From Opitutaceae bacterium (GTDB taxonomy: Bacteria > Verrucomicrobiota > Verrucomicrobiia > Opitutales > Opitutaceae), in contig PMSP01000371.1 of assembly GCA_003168315.1 (NCBI GenBank), positions 280 to 5,358 on the forward strand: 5,079 nt of DNA, written 5' to 3'. Under the pieces are notes generated by a model that saw only the letters and a program-made list of their open reading frames with translations, searched no databases and was not told where the DNA came from. Of this stretch, positions 1-5,079 are shown one piece after another. How positions within the stretch are numbered: position 1 is the first letter of the stretch; each line of letters opens with the position of its first letter. The position numbers and the translations under genes are program-made.

Positions 1-838
1 TCCCGGCGAGACTCGAGGCCGAGAACTGCGCGGGGATCAGCTTGTCCGTCGCGGGATTCCAGACGGCGGTGTCCACCCCGTTGATGAGCCCCGACAGGTC
101 GTTGACCCGGGCCTGGATGACGCCCTCCAGCCCGCACCCGAATTCCGGGGTCTGGATCTCGACCGCGTAGCGGGGGCTGACCGTGGTCACGCGGTCGGCG
201 AAGAGTATCCCCCCCTTGAGGAGGTTGACCTGCCCGTAGTACTCGAGCCCGTCCATGCTGAAGATCTCCTCGGGAAGGTTGGTCCTTGCGAAGCTCCTCG
301 CGGAGAAGAGCCCCTGATAGGCGATGTTGTGGATCGTGAAGACGGTCTTCATGGCGAGCGTCACCCCGAACCGCCGCTCGGAATCGCGAATGAGGAGCGG
401 AAGGAGCGCCGCCTGCCAGTCGTGAGAGTGGACGATATCCGCCGCGAGGTCCGCCAGGCGCATCGTCTCCACCACGGCCTTGCAGAAGAACGTGAAGCGG
501 TCCGCGTTGTCATCGTAGTCCCGCTCGCCGTTGCCGTAGGTGCTGCGCCGGTCGAAGAACTCGTCCCTGCAGACGAGGTAGACCGTCAGGTTCTTCCTCG
601 GCGAGAACGAGAGCACGTCGCCGGAGAGGAACTGGTCGCCCATCTCGATCTTCAGCCTGAACTTCAGCTCGGCGCCGGCCGCGCCGGGATGGGTCAGGGC
701 GTCCCGGTAACCGGGGAGGAACGCCGACACCTCGTGCCCCATGTCGGCGAAGGTCCCCGTGAGCGCCCCGACGGCGTCCGCGAGGCCGCCCGTCTTCATG
801 TAGGGGTAGAGTTCGCTCGCCGCGTGGACGATCTTCAA
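1..838 (-). CDS. glgA: Glycogen (starch) synthase GlgA, GT5 family, N-terminal part (3' end beyond window)
   Basis: Transfers glucose from ADP-glucose to the non-reducing end of alpha-1,4-glucan in the cytoplasm, the elongation step of glycogen synthesis. The visible 279 residues translate without a stop and cover the GT5 N-terminal Rossmann domain. The protein opens MKIVHAASELYPYMKTGGLAD; K15-T-G-G-L-A-D21 is the ADP-glucose-binding signature. Other family landmarks are SHDWQAAL (138-145), HNIAYQG (170-176), VSPRYAVEI (220-228), FGCGLEG (233-239) and INGVDTAVWNPATD (252-265). Family members are about 480 residues, so the GT-B C-terminal domain with the catalytic glutamate lies outside the window. 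The start is TTG at 838-836, chosen because a perfect AGGAGG lies 9 nt upstream and because translation from it gives the canonical N-terminus; the ATG at 857-855 is in another frame. It is read in the same direction as the kinase upstream but 342 bp away, so probably has its own promoter. Identity is secure. Confidence 0.96.
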   Translation of the reverse strand, partial: MKIVHAASELYPYMKTGGLADAVGALTGTFADMGHEVSAFLPGYRDALTHPGAAGAELKFRLKIEMGDQFLSGDVLSFSPRKNLTVYLVCRDEFFDRRSTYGNGERDYDDNADRFTFFCKAVVETMRLADLAADIVHSHDWQAALLPLLIRDSERRFGVTLAMKTVFTIHNIAYQGLFSARSFARTNLPEEIFSMDGLEYYGQVNLLKGGILFADRVTTVSPRYAVEIQTPEFGCGLEGVIQARVNDLSGLINGVDTAVWNPATDKLIPAQFSASSLAG

Positions 839-847
839 GACGTCTTC

Positions 848-853
848 CCTCCT
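848..853 (-). promoter_or_regulatory. Shine-Dalgarno sequence of glgA
   Basis: Read on the minus strand, this is a perfect AGGAGG followed by a 9-nt spacer and the TTG codon at 838-836. It decides the non-ATG start of glgA and suggests the weak initiation codon is offset by strong ribosome binding. Confidence 0.85.
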
Positions 854-1064
854 GCATTCGAATTACCGCCGCGTTTCTGGCACAGTCCTCCCACGAAAAT
901 TCGTCCCTGGCTAAAGGGTAAAAGGTTCAAAGATGAACGCTGGCTCGTGGACACTGGACGCCGAACCTACGCCAGGCGCGGGCAAATTGTCGAGAACGAC
1001 GACGAGGTAATCCGGGCTTGAACAGACGCTCCGGTTCAGGGCTGCCGTCATTTCAAAATATAAC

Positions 1065-1082
1065 GTCAAGTATGAGTCAAGT
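1065..1082 (-). promoter_or_regulatory. Candidate regulator-binding direct repeat upstream of glgA
   Basis: The plus strand has GTCAAGT (1065-1071), a 4-nt spacer ATGA, and GTCAAGT again (1076-1082): two perfect heptamers at 11-bp period, in an AT-rich patch. On the minus strand this reads ACTTGAC-TCAT-ACTTGAC and is followed 2 bp later by TATATT (1062-1057), a possible -10 box directed toward glgA. The 7+4+7 layout resembles the tandem half-sites bound by OmpR/PhoB-type response regulators, although the bases do not match the E. coli Pho box. A sigma-70 reading of TTGACT (1080-1075) with TATATT fails because the spacer is only 12 bp, which would suit an activator-dependent promoter. The repeat is directly seen; its function is inferred. 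Confidence 0.35.
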
Positions 1083-1160
1083 GCTTCGCGTCGAAAGGCA
1101 GACTGGATTCGGGCTCAAATAGCAAACCGAGATCAGGGATGCATGGCCCTCCACAATCCA

Positions 1161-1177
1161 CCGGGCCCCAGTCCCGG
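1161..1177 (-). terminator. Weak hairpin just after the kinase stop codon
   Basis: On the minus strand, 4 to 20 nt after the TAG stop, CCGGG pairs with CCCGG across a 7-nt loop. The stem is short and no T-run follows on the minus strand, so it is not a convincing intrinsic terminator. It may still slow polymerase or protect the 3' end of the kinase mRNA. Confidence 0.2.
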
Positions 1178-1180
1178 ATC

Positions 1181-3112
1181 CTACGCCTTCGAATCCCGTG
1201 AATCCCGGATCATCTGCAGGAGCGCGGTCAGGTTGAACGGCTTTTCAAGGAAGTTCACCCCCTTCCTCAGCGAGACCTCATCGCCGTACACGTCATTGGA
1301 ATATCCGCTGCAATAGATCACCTTGAGATCCGGCTTCTTTGAAAGAAGCTCCTTGGCGAGCTCGCGGCCGCCGATTCCCTCCGGCATGACCATGTCCGTG
1401 ACGAGCACGTCGATGGCCCCGTGGTGCTCGCGCCAGACCTCGAGCGCCTGCGGCCCGGAAGCGGCGTCAAGGACGGCATATCCATAGCGCTCCATCAGGC
1501 TCTTCAGGAGCTTCCGGACCGAGTCCTCATCCTCGACAAGCAGTATGGTCTCCGAACCTCGGAGCGCGCTCGACTGGACCGCGGGCTTCCTCTCTGGCTC
1601 CCTCGTGTCGGCCACGCGGGACAGGTAGATGTGGAACGTGGCTCCGAGACTCTCGCGGCTCTCGACCTCGATCCAACCCTTGTGCTGCTCGACGATCCCA
1701 TAGACCGTCGCCAGCCCGAGGCCAGTGCCCTTGCCCACGTCCTTCGTCGTGAAGAAAGGCTCAAAGATGTGGGGAAGGTCCCTGGCGGAGATCCCGCTGC
1801 CCGTGTCCGAGACGCTCAGGCGCACGAACTCTCCCGGCCGCGCGCTCGGGTTCGAGCGCGCCTGCTCGCGCCCGATGTTGACCGGCGCGGTGCTGATTAT
1901 GAGGCGCCCCCCCTTGGGCATCGCGTCGCGCGAGTTGACCGCCAGGTTCATCAGCACCTGCTCCAGCATGCCAGGATCCGCGTGGACAAAGGCGCCCCCC
2001 GCCGCGCACTGGGTCTCCTGGGCGATGTCCTCGCCGATGAGGCGCTGCAGCATCTTGGCTATGCTCGTGACGATCTCGTTCAGGTCGAGGTCCCTCGTCT
2101 GGAGGCGGCGCAGGCGGCTGAAGGTGAGCAGCTGGCGGGTCAGGTTCGCGGCCCGCTCGGCCGCGGTGACGATCTCGTTTCGCGCCGCGGCCTGGTCGTC
2201 CTTCCCCAGCTCCTCCGTCCCGAGAAGGGACGCATTCCCCTGGATGACGGTCAGGATGTTGTTGAAGTCGTGGGCGATGCCGGCCGCGAGCTGGCCGAAC
2301 GCCTCCATCTTCTGCGCCTGCCGGAGCTGCGCCTCCAGCTCGACACGCCCGGTGATATCGCGAAAGCTCCAGACGCGCCCGACCGGGACGCCGTCCATGT
2401 GCTGCGGGCGCGAGTAGCGCTCAAACACTCGCCCGTCCTTGAAATGGAGCACATCCGAGCTTTCGGCCTCTGGCTCCGCATAGAGGTCCCGCACCTTCTG
2501 CACGAACTTTTCCGGCTCCTGCAGCTGCCCGAGGACATGCGAGAGCGCCTGCTCGTCATCCCGCGAGTCGAGGATGCTCTTCGGGATGCTCCACAGGGAG
2601 ACGAAGCGCTTGTTGAACGAGACGATCCGGCCTTTCCGATCCACGACAAGGAGCCCCTCCGAAGTGGAGTCGAATGTCGACTGAAGCAGGGAGACCGTCT
2701 GCCTCAGCTCCTCCTCCACCCGCTTGCGCTCGGTGATGTCAACGTTGACCCCGTAGGTCCGGATGGTCTTTCCCGCATCGTCCTTCAGAATCTGGATATG
2801 GACCGCAAAGTGCCCGATGCTTCCGTCACCATAGATCACCCTGTGGTCAATCTCCTGGCTGTAGGAAGGTCCCGGCGCCGAAAGGGCCCTGTGGATCTCC
2901 GCTCCCACGAAGACGGCGTCGTCGGGGTGGACGAATCGGCTGGAGTATCTTGCCGACGACATCGTGTAGCCGCCCTCACGCTCGGCCGAGGTCCGGAGGA
3001 TCGAGTAGAACTGGTCGTTGAAGATGAAGGCGTCATTCGGGACGTCGTATTCCCAGTAGGCGGAGCGCGCTATCTCCAGGGCCCTGCGAAGCTGTTGCTG
3101 GTCGGTCTCCAT
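1181..3112 (-). CDS. Soluble hybrid sensor histidine kinase, PAS-PAS-HisKA-HATPase_c-REC (643 aa)
   Basis: Two-component sensor kinase that should autophosphorylate a histidine and pass phosphate to its own receiver domain. Order: a PAS_3-type sensor (about 10-128) with W20-E-Y-D, FVHPDD (60-65) and a closing GVNVDITERKR; a second PAS (about 143-256) closing with SFRDITGR; HisKA with H-box GIAHDFNN, phosphoacceptor His281; HATPase_c with N-box N389/N393/D396, G1 box DTGSG (436-440), F-box FEPFFTTK (450-457) and G2 box GKGTGLGLA (460-468); and a C-terminal receiver (about 521-640) with acidic pair D528/E529, phosphoacceptor D573 in VTDMVMP, S602 and K624 in EKPF. All catalytic residues are present. 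There is no transmembrane segment or signal peptide, so it senses a cytoplasmic cue; no haem- or flavin-binding motif is evident. ATG at 3112 is the only plausible start: an in-frame stop lies at 3211-3209 with no ATG, GTG or TTG between, although the Shine-Dalgarno sequence is poor. No partner regulator or Hpt protein is visible nearby. Confidence 0.95.
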   Translation of the reverse strand: METDQQQLRRALEIARSAYWEYDVPNDAFIFNDQFYSILRTSAEREGGYTMSSARYSSRFVHPDDAVFVGAEIHRALSAPGPSYSQEIDHRVIYGDGSIGHFAVHIQILKDDAGKTIRTYGVNVDITERKRVEEELRQTVSLLQSTFDSTSEGLLVVDRKGRIVSFNKRFVSLWSIPKSILDSRDDEQALSHVLGQLQEPEKFVQKVRDLYAEPEAESSDVLHFKDGRVFERYSRPQHMDGVPVGRVWSFRDITGRVELEAQLRQAQKMEAFGQLAAGIAHDFNNILTVIQGNASLLGTEELGKDDQAAARNEIVTAAERAANLTRQLLTFSRLRRLQTRDLDLNEIVTSIAKMLQRLIGEDIAQETQCAAGGAFVHADPGMLEQVLMNLAVNSRDAMPKGGRLIISTAPVNIGREQARSNPSARPGEFVRLSVSDTGSGISARDLPHIFEPFFTTKDVGKGTGLGLATVYGIVEQHKGWIEVESRESLGATFHIYLSRVADTREPERKPAVQSSALRGSETILLVEDEDSVRKLLKSLMERYGYAVLDAASGPQALEVWREHHGAIDVLVTDMVMPEGIGGRELAKELLSKKPDLKVIYCSGYSNDVYGDEVSLRKGVNFLEKPFNLTALLQMIRDSRDSKA

Positions 3113-3365
3113 GTCGGGTCTCGCGGAGAGTGCCCTAATCGGATTGGAGCCCGGCCCCCTGCTCGTCGGCGACCCAGGGGCGGGTGCTCTTCTGGTGACG
3201 AAGGGGGTTCATTCAGTTCTGACGAGCATGACCATAACCCGTCCGCGCCCGGAGCATGGTTCGGAACAGGCGCACTTCAAGCGTCGAGTCCGAACGGATG
3301 GACAATCGGGCTGTCTGAATATTAGGCTGACTATCTCCCGCTAAAAGACCTTCTTACTGAGCAAC
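3113..3365. promoter_or_regulatory. Divergent promoter region between the kinase and the glycoamylase-like gene
   Basis: This 253-bp gap separates two divergent starts and must hold both promoters. Toward the plus-strand gene, TGGACA (3299-3304) and TATTAG (3320-3325) loosely match -35 and -10 boxes, but the 15-bp spacer is short. A compact palindrome GTTC-G-GAAC (3259-3267) lies upstream, and its GTTCGG is mirrored by CCGAAC at 3290-3295, giving a 6-bp inverted repeat with a 25-bp spacer. GAGCATG occurs twice (3224-3230 and 3252-3258). These are possible operators only. No clear promoter is visible for the kinase. The plus-strand frame closes upstream at the TAA at 3342-3344. Confidence 0.4.
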
Positions 3366-4658
3366 ATGGCACGAACCGAAGAGAAGATGCTGGATGGCCT
3401 GCAAAGGGATTCGTTCGAGTATTTTTCCCGCGAGCACAATCCGTCCAACGGCCTCATTCGCGATAACACGGACAGGAAATCGCCGGCGAGCATCGCCGTC
3501 ACGGGATTCGGGCTGGCGGCCTACATCGTGGCCGTGGAGAGGGGCTTTATGGGCCGGCGCGAGGCCCTGGGGCGCACCCTCGCGGCCGCCAGGTTCTTCG
3601 ATGGCATCTCCCGGGAGCCCGAGATCAACGCGACCGGATACCAGGGTTTCTACTATCACTTCCTGGATATGGGAAAGGGAACCCGGGTATGGCATTGCGA
3701 ACTCTCAACCATAGACACCGGACTGTTGATTCTCGGAATGCTGGTCGCCGCCCAGTACTTCGCCGGTGATAACCCGCGGGAGCGCGAACTCCGGGAGCGC
3801 GTCGGGGCGATCTACCGCAGGGTGGAATGGAACTGGGCCCGCGACGGCAGGCTGACTCTGACCCACGGCTATCACCCGGAGACGGGGTTCCTGAAAGACC
3901 GCTGGGGCGGCTATAACGAGGGGCTGCTGCTCTATATCCTGGCGCTTGGATCGCCGACGCATGCCCTGTCGCCGAAAAGCTACGGCGAGTGGACGAAATC
4001 ATATCGCTGGAAACGCATCTACGGTCACGAGTACCTCTACGCCGGACCCCTGTTCATCCACCAGTTCCTGCATGTATGGATCGATTTCCGGGGGAGACCG
4101 GACGCCTACATGAGGCGGAAGGGCAGCGATTATTTTGAGAACAGCCGCAGCGCCGTCTACATACAGAGCGAATATTGCCGCCGCAATCCCCGCGGCTTCA
4201 AGGGCTACTCCGCACTTAACTGGGGAATCACCGCCTGTGACGGCCCGGGCACCTTTGTGCGCAAGATTGGGGATTCCAAGCGGCGGTTATTCGGCTACCA
4301 CGCGCGCGGGGTTCCCTTCGGGCCGGACGATGGGACCATCTCCGCGGGAGCGGCTGCAGCCTCCCTGCCGCTGGCCCCGGAAATCGTCCTGCCGACGATC
4401 GAGCATTTCCTGTCGACGGATGTCGGCAAGAAGACCCGGTGCGGATTCGCAGCCTCATTCAACACCATGATCCCGAACTCCTCCGCGCTCGGCTTCTGGC
4501 GTTCGAAGGACGACTACGGGTTAAACCATGGCCCGTTGATCCTGATGATCGAAAACCACCGCTCCGGGTTGATTTGGAATCTGATGCGCGATTGCCTTCC
4601 TGTCGTAAGGGGGATGCAGCGAGCCGGGTTTTCCGGCTCGGCGTTGCCGCGCAAGTAA
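3366..4658 (+). CDS. Glycoamylase-like / GH144-related family protein (PF10091, COG5368), 430 aa, no signal peptide
   Basis: Probable glucan-active glycoside hydrolase with an (alpha/alpha)6-barrel fold. Family hallmarks in order: GLIRDNT (29-35), TGFGLAAYIVAVERG (46-60), FYYHFLDM (95-102), ELSTIDTGLLILG (112-124), WGGYNEGLLLYILALGSPTHA (180-200), GPLFIHQFLHVWIDFRG (227-243), WGITACDGP (286-294), DDGTISAGAAAASLPLAPE (321-339), GFAASFN (360-366) and GPLILMIENHRSGLIW (389-404). These are colinear and span the whole length, so the gene looks intact. Automated pipelines often name the family 'glucoamylase', but characterised GH144 members cleave beta-1,2-glucan, and a related domain lies inside cyclic beta-1,2-glucan synthase (NdvB). 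The substrate here cannot be read from sequence, nor can I securely map the catalytic acids. The N-terminus (MARTEEKMLDGLQRDSFEYF) is charged and lacks a signal peptide or lipobox, unlike exported relatives. ATG 3366 is the first start after an in-frame TAA at 3342-3344; ATG 3387 is possible. Convergent with the YfhO-like gene, 27 bp apart. Confidence 0.88.
   Translation: MARTEEKMLDGLQRDSFEYFSREHNPSNGLIRDNTDRKSPASIAVTGFGLAAYIVAVERGFMGRREALGRTLAAARFFDGISREPEINATGYQGFYYHFLDMGKGTRVWHCELSTIDTGLLILGMLVAAQYFAGDNPRERELRERVGAIYRRVEWNWARDGRLTLTHGYHPETGFLKDRWGGYNEGLLLYILALGSPTHALSPKSYGEWTKSYRWKRIYGHEYLYAGPLFIHQFLHVWIDFRGRPDAYMRRKGSDYFENSRSAVYIQSEYCRRNPRGFKGYSALNWGITACDGPGTFVRKIGDSKRRLFGYHARGVPFGPDDGTISAGAAAASLPLAPEIVLPTIEHFLSTDVGKKTRCGFAASFNTMIPNSSALGFWRSKDDYGLNHGPLILMIENHRSGLIWNLMRDCLPVVRGMQRAGFSGSALPRK
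4620..4640. repeat. Perfect 8-bp inverted repeat (hairpin) at the 3' end of the glycoamylase-like gene
   Basis: CGAGCCGG (4620-4627) and CCGGCTCG (4633-4640) flank a 5-nt GTTTT loop, giving a stable GC-rich stem inside the last codons, 16 nt before the stop codon. No T-run follows on either strand, so it is not a classical intrinsic terminator. Its place between two convergent genes 27 bp apart would suit a bidirectional pause or 3'-end protection structure. The repeat is seen; its function is inferred. Confidence 0.45.
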
Positions 4659-4685
4659 GTCGATCCGCGTTCGCCCTGACATGGA

Positions 4686-5079
4686 TCAGGCGTTGCCGGC
4701 GGGACCCGCTGGAGGCTCCGCCTCCCCGGACCTCCTTGCGGCGTAAAGCGAGATGCCGAGCAGAAGGAGACCCGAGGCCCCGATTGCGACCGAGGTCCAA
4801 AACCCGCGCGGCTGATAGCTTATTCTCACCCGGTAGTCGCCGGCCTTGGTTAAGACGATTCCCTGGAAGGCGTGATTCAGGCGAAGGATGCTCGCCTGCG
4901 ACCCATTGACCTCGGCGCGGCCATAACCGGGCCAAAACGCCTCGCTCAGGACAGCGACCCCGGGGCCCGCGGCATGGACCGTGAACTGGGTCGTCCGTTC
5001 GGTGAGCGCATAGCCATCCGCCGGGGTGACCGTCCGGCCGTGAAGATCTTGCGGGATTCCATCCAGGCCTTCATCCGCG
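4686..5079 (-). CDS. YfhO-like membrane protein, C-terminal part (5' end beyond window)
   Basis: The visible 130 residues end with TGA at 4688-4686; the frame is open to the window edge. They contain an extracytoplasmic beta-rich segment, LSEAFWPGYGRAEVNG (44-59), ILRLNHAFQGIVLTKAGDYRV (64-84) and ISYQPRGFW (86-94), then a final hydrophobic helix (about 94-114, TSVAIGASGLLLLGISLYAA) followed by Arg-Arg and a short Gly/Pro/Ala-rich tail predicted to be cytoplasmic. The pattern of a 'SEA(F/Y)(W/Y)PG' strand, a 'VNG/VDG' turn, 'N-AF-G/R-V-L-AG' and a 'Y-P-F' strand before a last transmembrane helix is typical of the C-terminus of YfhO-family proteins. These are large multi-spanning proteins, usually 700-900 residues, linked to glycosylation of lipoteichoic acid in Firmicutes and of unknown role in many Gram-negatives. 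The glycosyltransferase-like N-terminal part is outside the window, so the assignment rests on the C-terminal pattern alone. Confidence 0.7.
   Translation of the reverse strand, partial: ADEGLDGIPQDLHGRTVTPADGYALTERTTQFTVHAAGPGVAVLSEAFWPGYGRAEVNGSQASILRLNHAFQGIVLTKAGDYRVRISYQPRGFWTSVAIGASGLLLLGISLYAARRSGEAEPPAGPAGNA

Larger units (their letters stand above)
839..1180. other. 342-bp non-coding stretch between the kinase gene and glgA
   Basis: No convincing gene is present. The glgA-proximal part (about 839-1050) is the likely 5' leader of glgA, holding its ribosome binding site and a short inverted repeat at 893-904 (ACGAA, 2-nt spacer, TTCGT). Around 1050-1085 the sequence turns AT-rich against the GC-rich surroundings and carries a direct repeat, listed separately. 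A 46-codon minus-strand reading frame (1051-911, starting MTAALNRSVC) begins just past this patch but has no Shine-Dalgarno sequence and no recognisable similarity; I do not call it a gene. The kinase-proximal end holds a small GC hairpin. Confidence 0.7.

Noticed and set aside
510..857. 115-codon minus-strand frame beginning at the ATG upstream of glgA
   Set aside because: It is out of frame with the GlgA reading and gives an Arg-rich sequence without family similarity; it merely shares the glgA ribosome binding site region.
329..1021. 230-codon plus-strand open frame opposite glgA and its leader
   Set aside because: It lies antisense to the conserved GlgA N-terminal domain and extends into non-coding DNA. 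Its composition is low-complexity Arg/Glu/Val-rich with no known motif.
1057..1080. Sigma-70 promoter made of TTGACT (1080-1075) and TATATT (1062-1057) toward glgA
   Set aside because: The spacer is only 12 bp, too short for a standard sigma-70 promoter. The elements are reported instead as a repeat plus an isolated -10-like box.
1161..1177. Strong intrinsic terminator for the kinase gene
   Set aside because: The stem is only 5 bp and no T-run follows in the direction of transcription, so it is kept only as a low-confidence hairpin.
1421..3325. 634-codon open frame on the plus strand opposite the histidine kinase
   Set aside because: It is antisense to a gene with every kinase motif intact. 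Its translation is Arg/Leu/Asp/Val-rich without recognisable domains, as expected of a shadow frame in GC-rich DNA.
4439..4935. Overlapping open frames on both strands (156 and 158 codons) across the convergent junction
   Set aside because: Both cross the 3' end of the glycoamylase-like gene and the YfhO-like gene out of frame and have shadow-like Arg/Ser-rich composition. The YfhO-like frame in this region has clear family motifs and a transmembrane helix.
1..5079. CRISPR array, insertion sequence, tRNA/rRNA gene, phage or defence system
   Set aside because: No spaced repeat array, transposase, terminal inverted repeats, cloverleaf-like sequence or phage/defence protein motif was seen on either strand.

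Overview
The window is GC-rich DNA (roughly 60-65% by eye) with bacterial gene structure: short spacers, a TTG start behind a strong Shine-Dalgarno sequence, and a soluble hybrid histidine kinase of a common Gram-negative type. It suggests an uncultured or environmental Gram-negative bacterium, for example of deltaproteobacterial, acidobacterial or verrucomicrobial type. That placement is inference from gene style only; there is no rRNA or other marker gene here.

Four protein genes account for almost all of the sequence. (1) 1-838, minus: the N-terminal 279 residues of a glycogen/starch synthase (GlgA, GT5), running off the left edge. (2) 839-1180: a 342-bp non-coding stretch with the glgA ribosome binding site, an AT-rich patch carrying a perfect 7-bp direct repeat at 11-bp spacing, and a weak hairpin after the next gene. 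(3) 1181-3112, minus: a complete 643-aa cytoplasmic hybrid histidine kinase, PAS-PAS-HisKA-HATPase-REC. (4) 3113-3365: a divergent promoter region. (5) 3366-4658, plus: a complete 430-aa protein of the 'glycoamylase-like' family (PF10091/COG5368, related to GH144 beta-1,2-glucan hydrolases), with no signal peptide. (6) 4686-5079, minus: the C-terminal 130 residues of a YfhO-like multi-spanning membrane protein, convergent with gene 5 and running off the right edge.

Two genes point to glucan metabolism: glgA makes alpha-1,4-glucan from ADP-glucose, and the glycoamylase-like protein belongs to a family whose characterised members act on beta-1,2-glucan. The hybrid kinase is transcribed divergently from the glycoamylase-like gene and could share its control region, but no DNA-binding response regulator is visible, so a regulatory link is only a hypothesis. 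YfhO-like proteins are generally linked to cell-surface glycosylation. I see no mobile element, CRISPR array, RNA gene or clearly new multi-gene system. The points most worth checking are the cytoplasmic, possibly misnamed glycoamylase-like enzyme and the direct-repeat element upstream of glgA.
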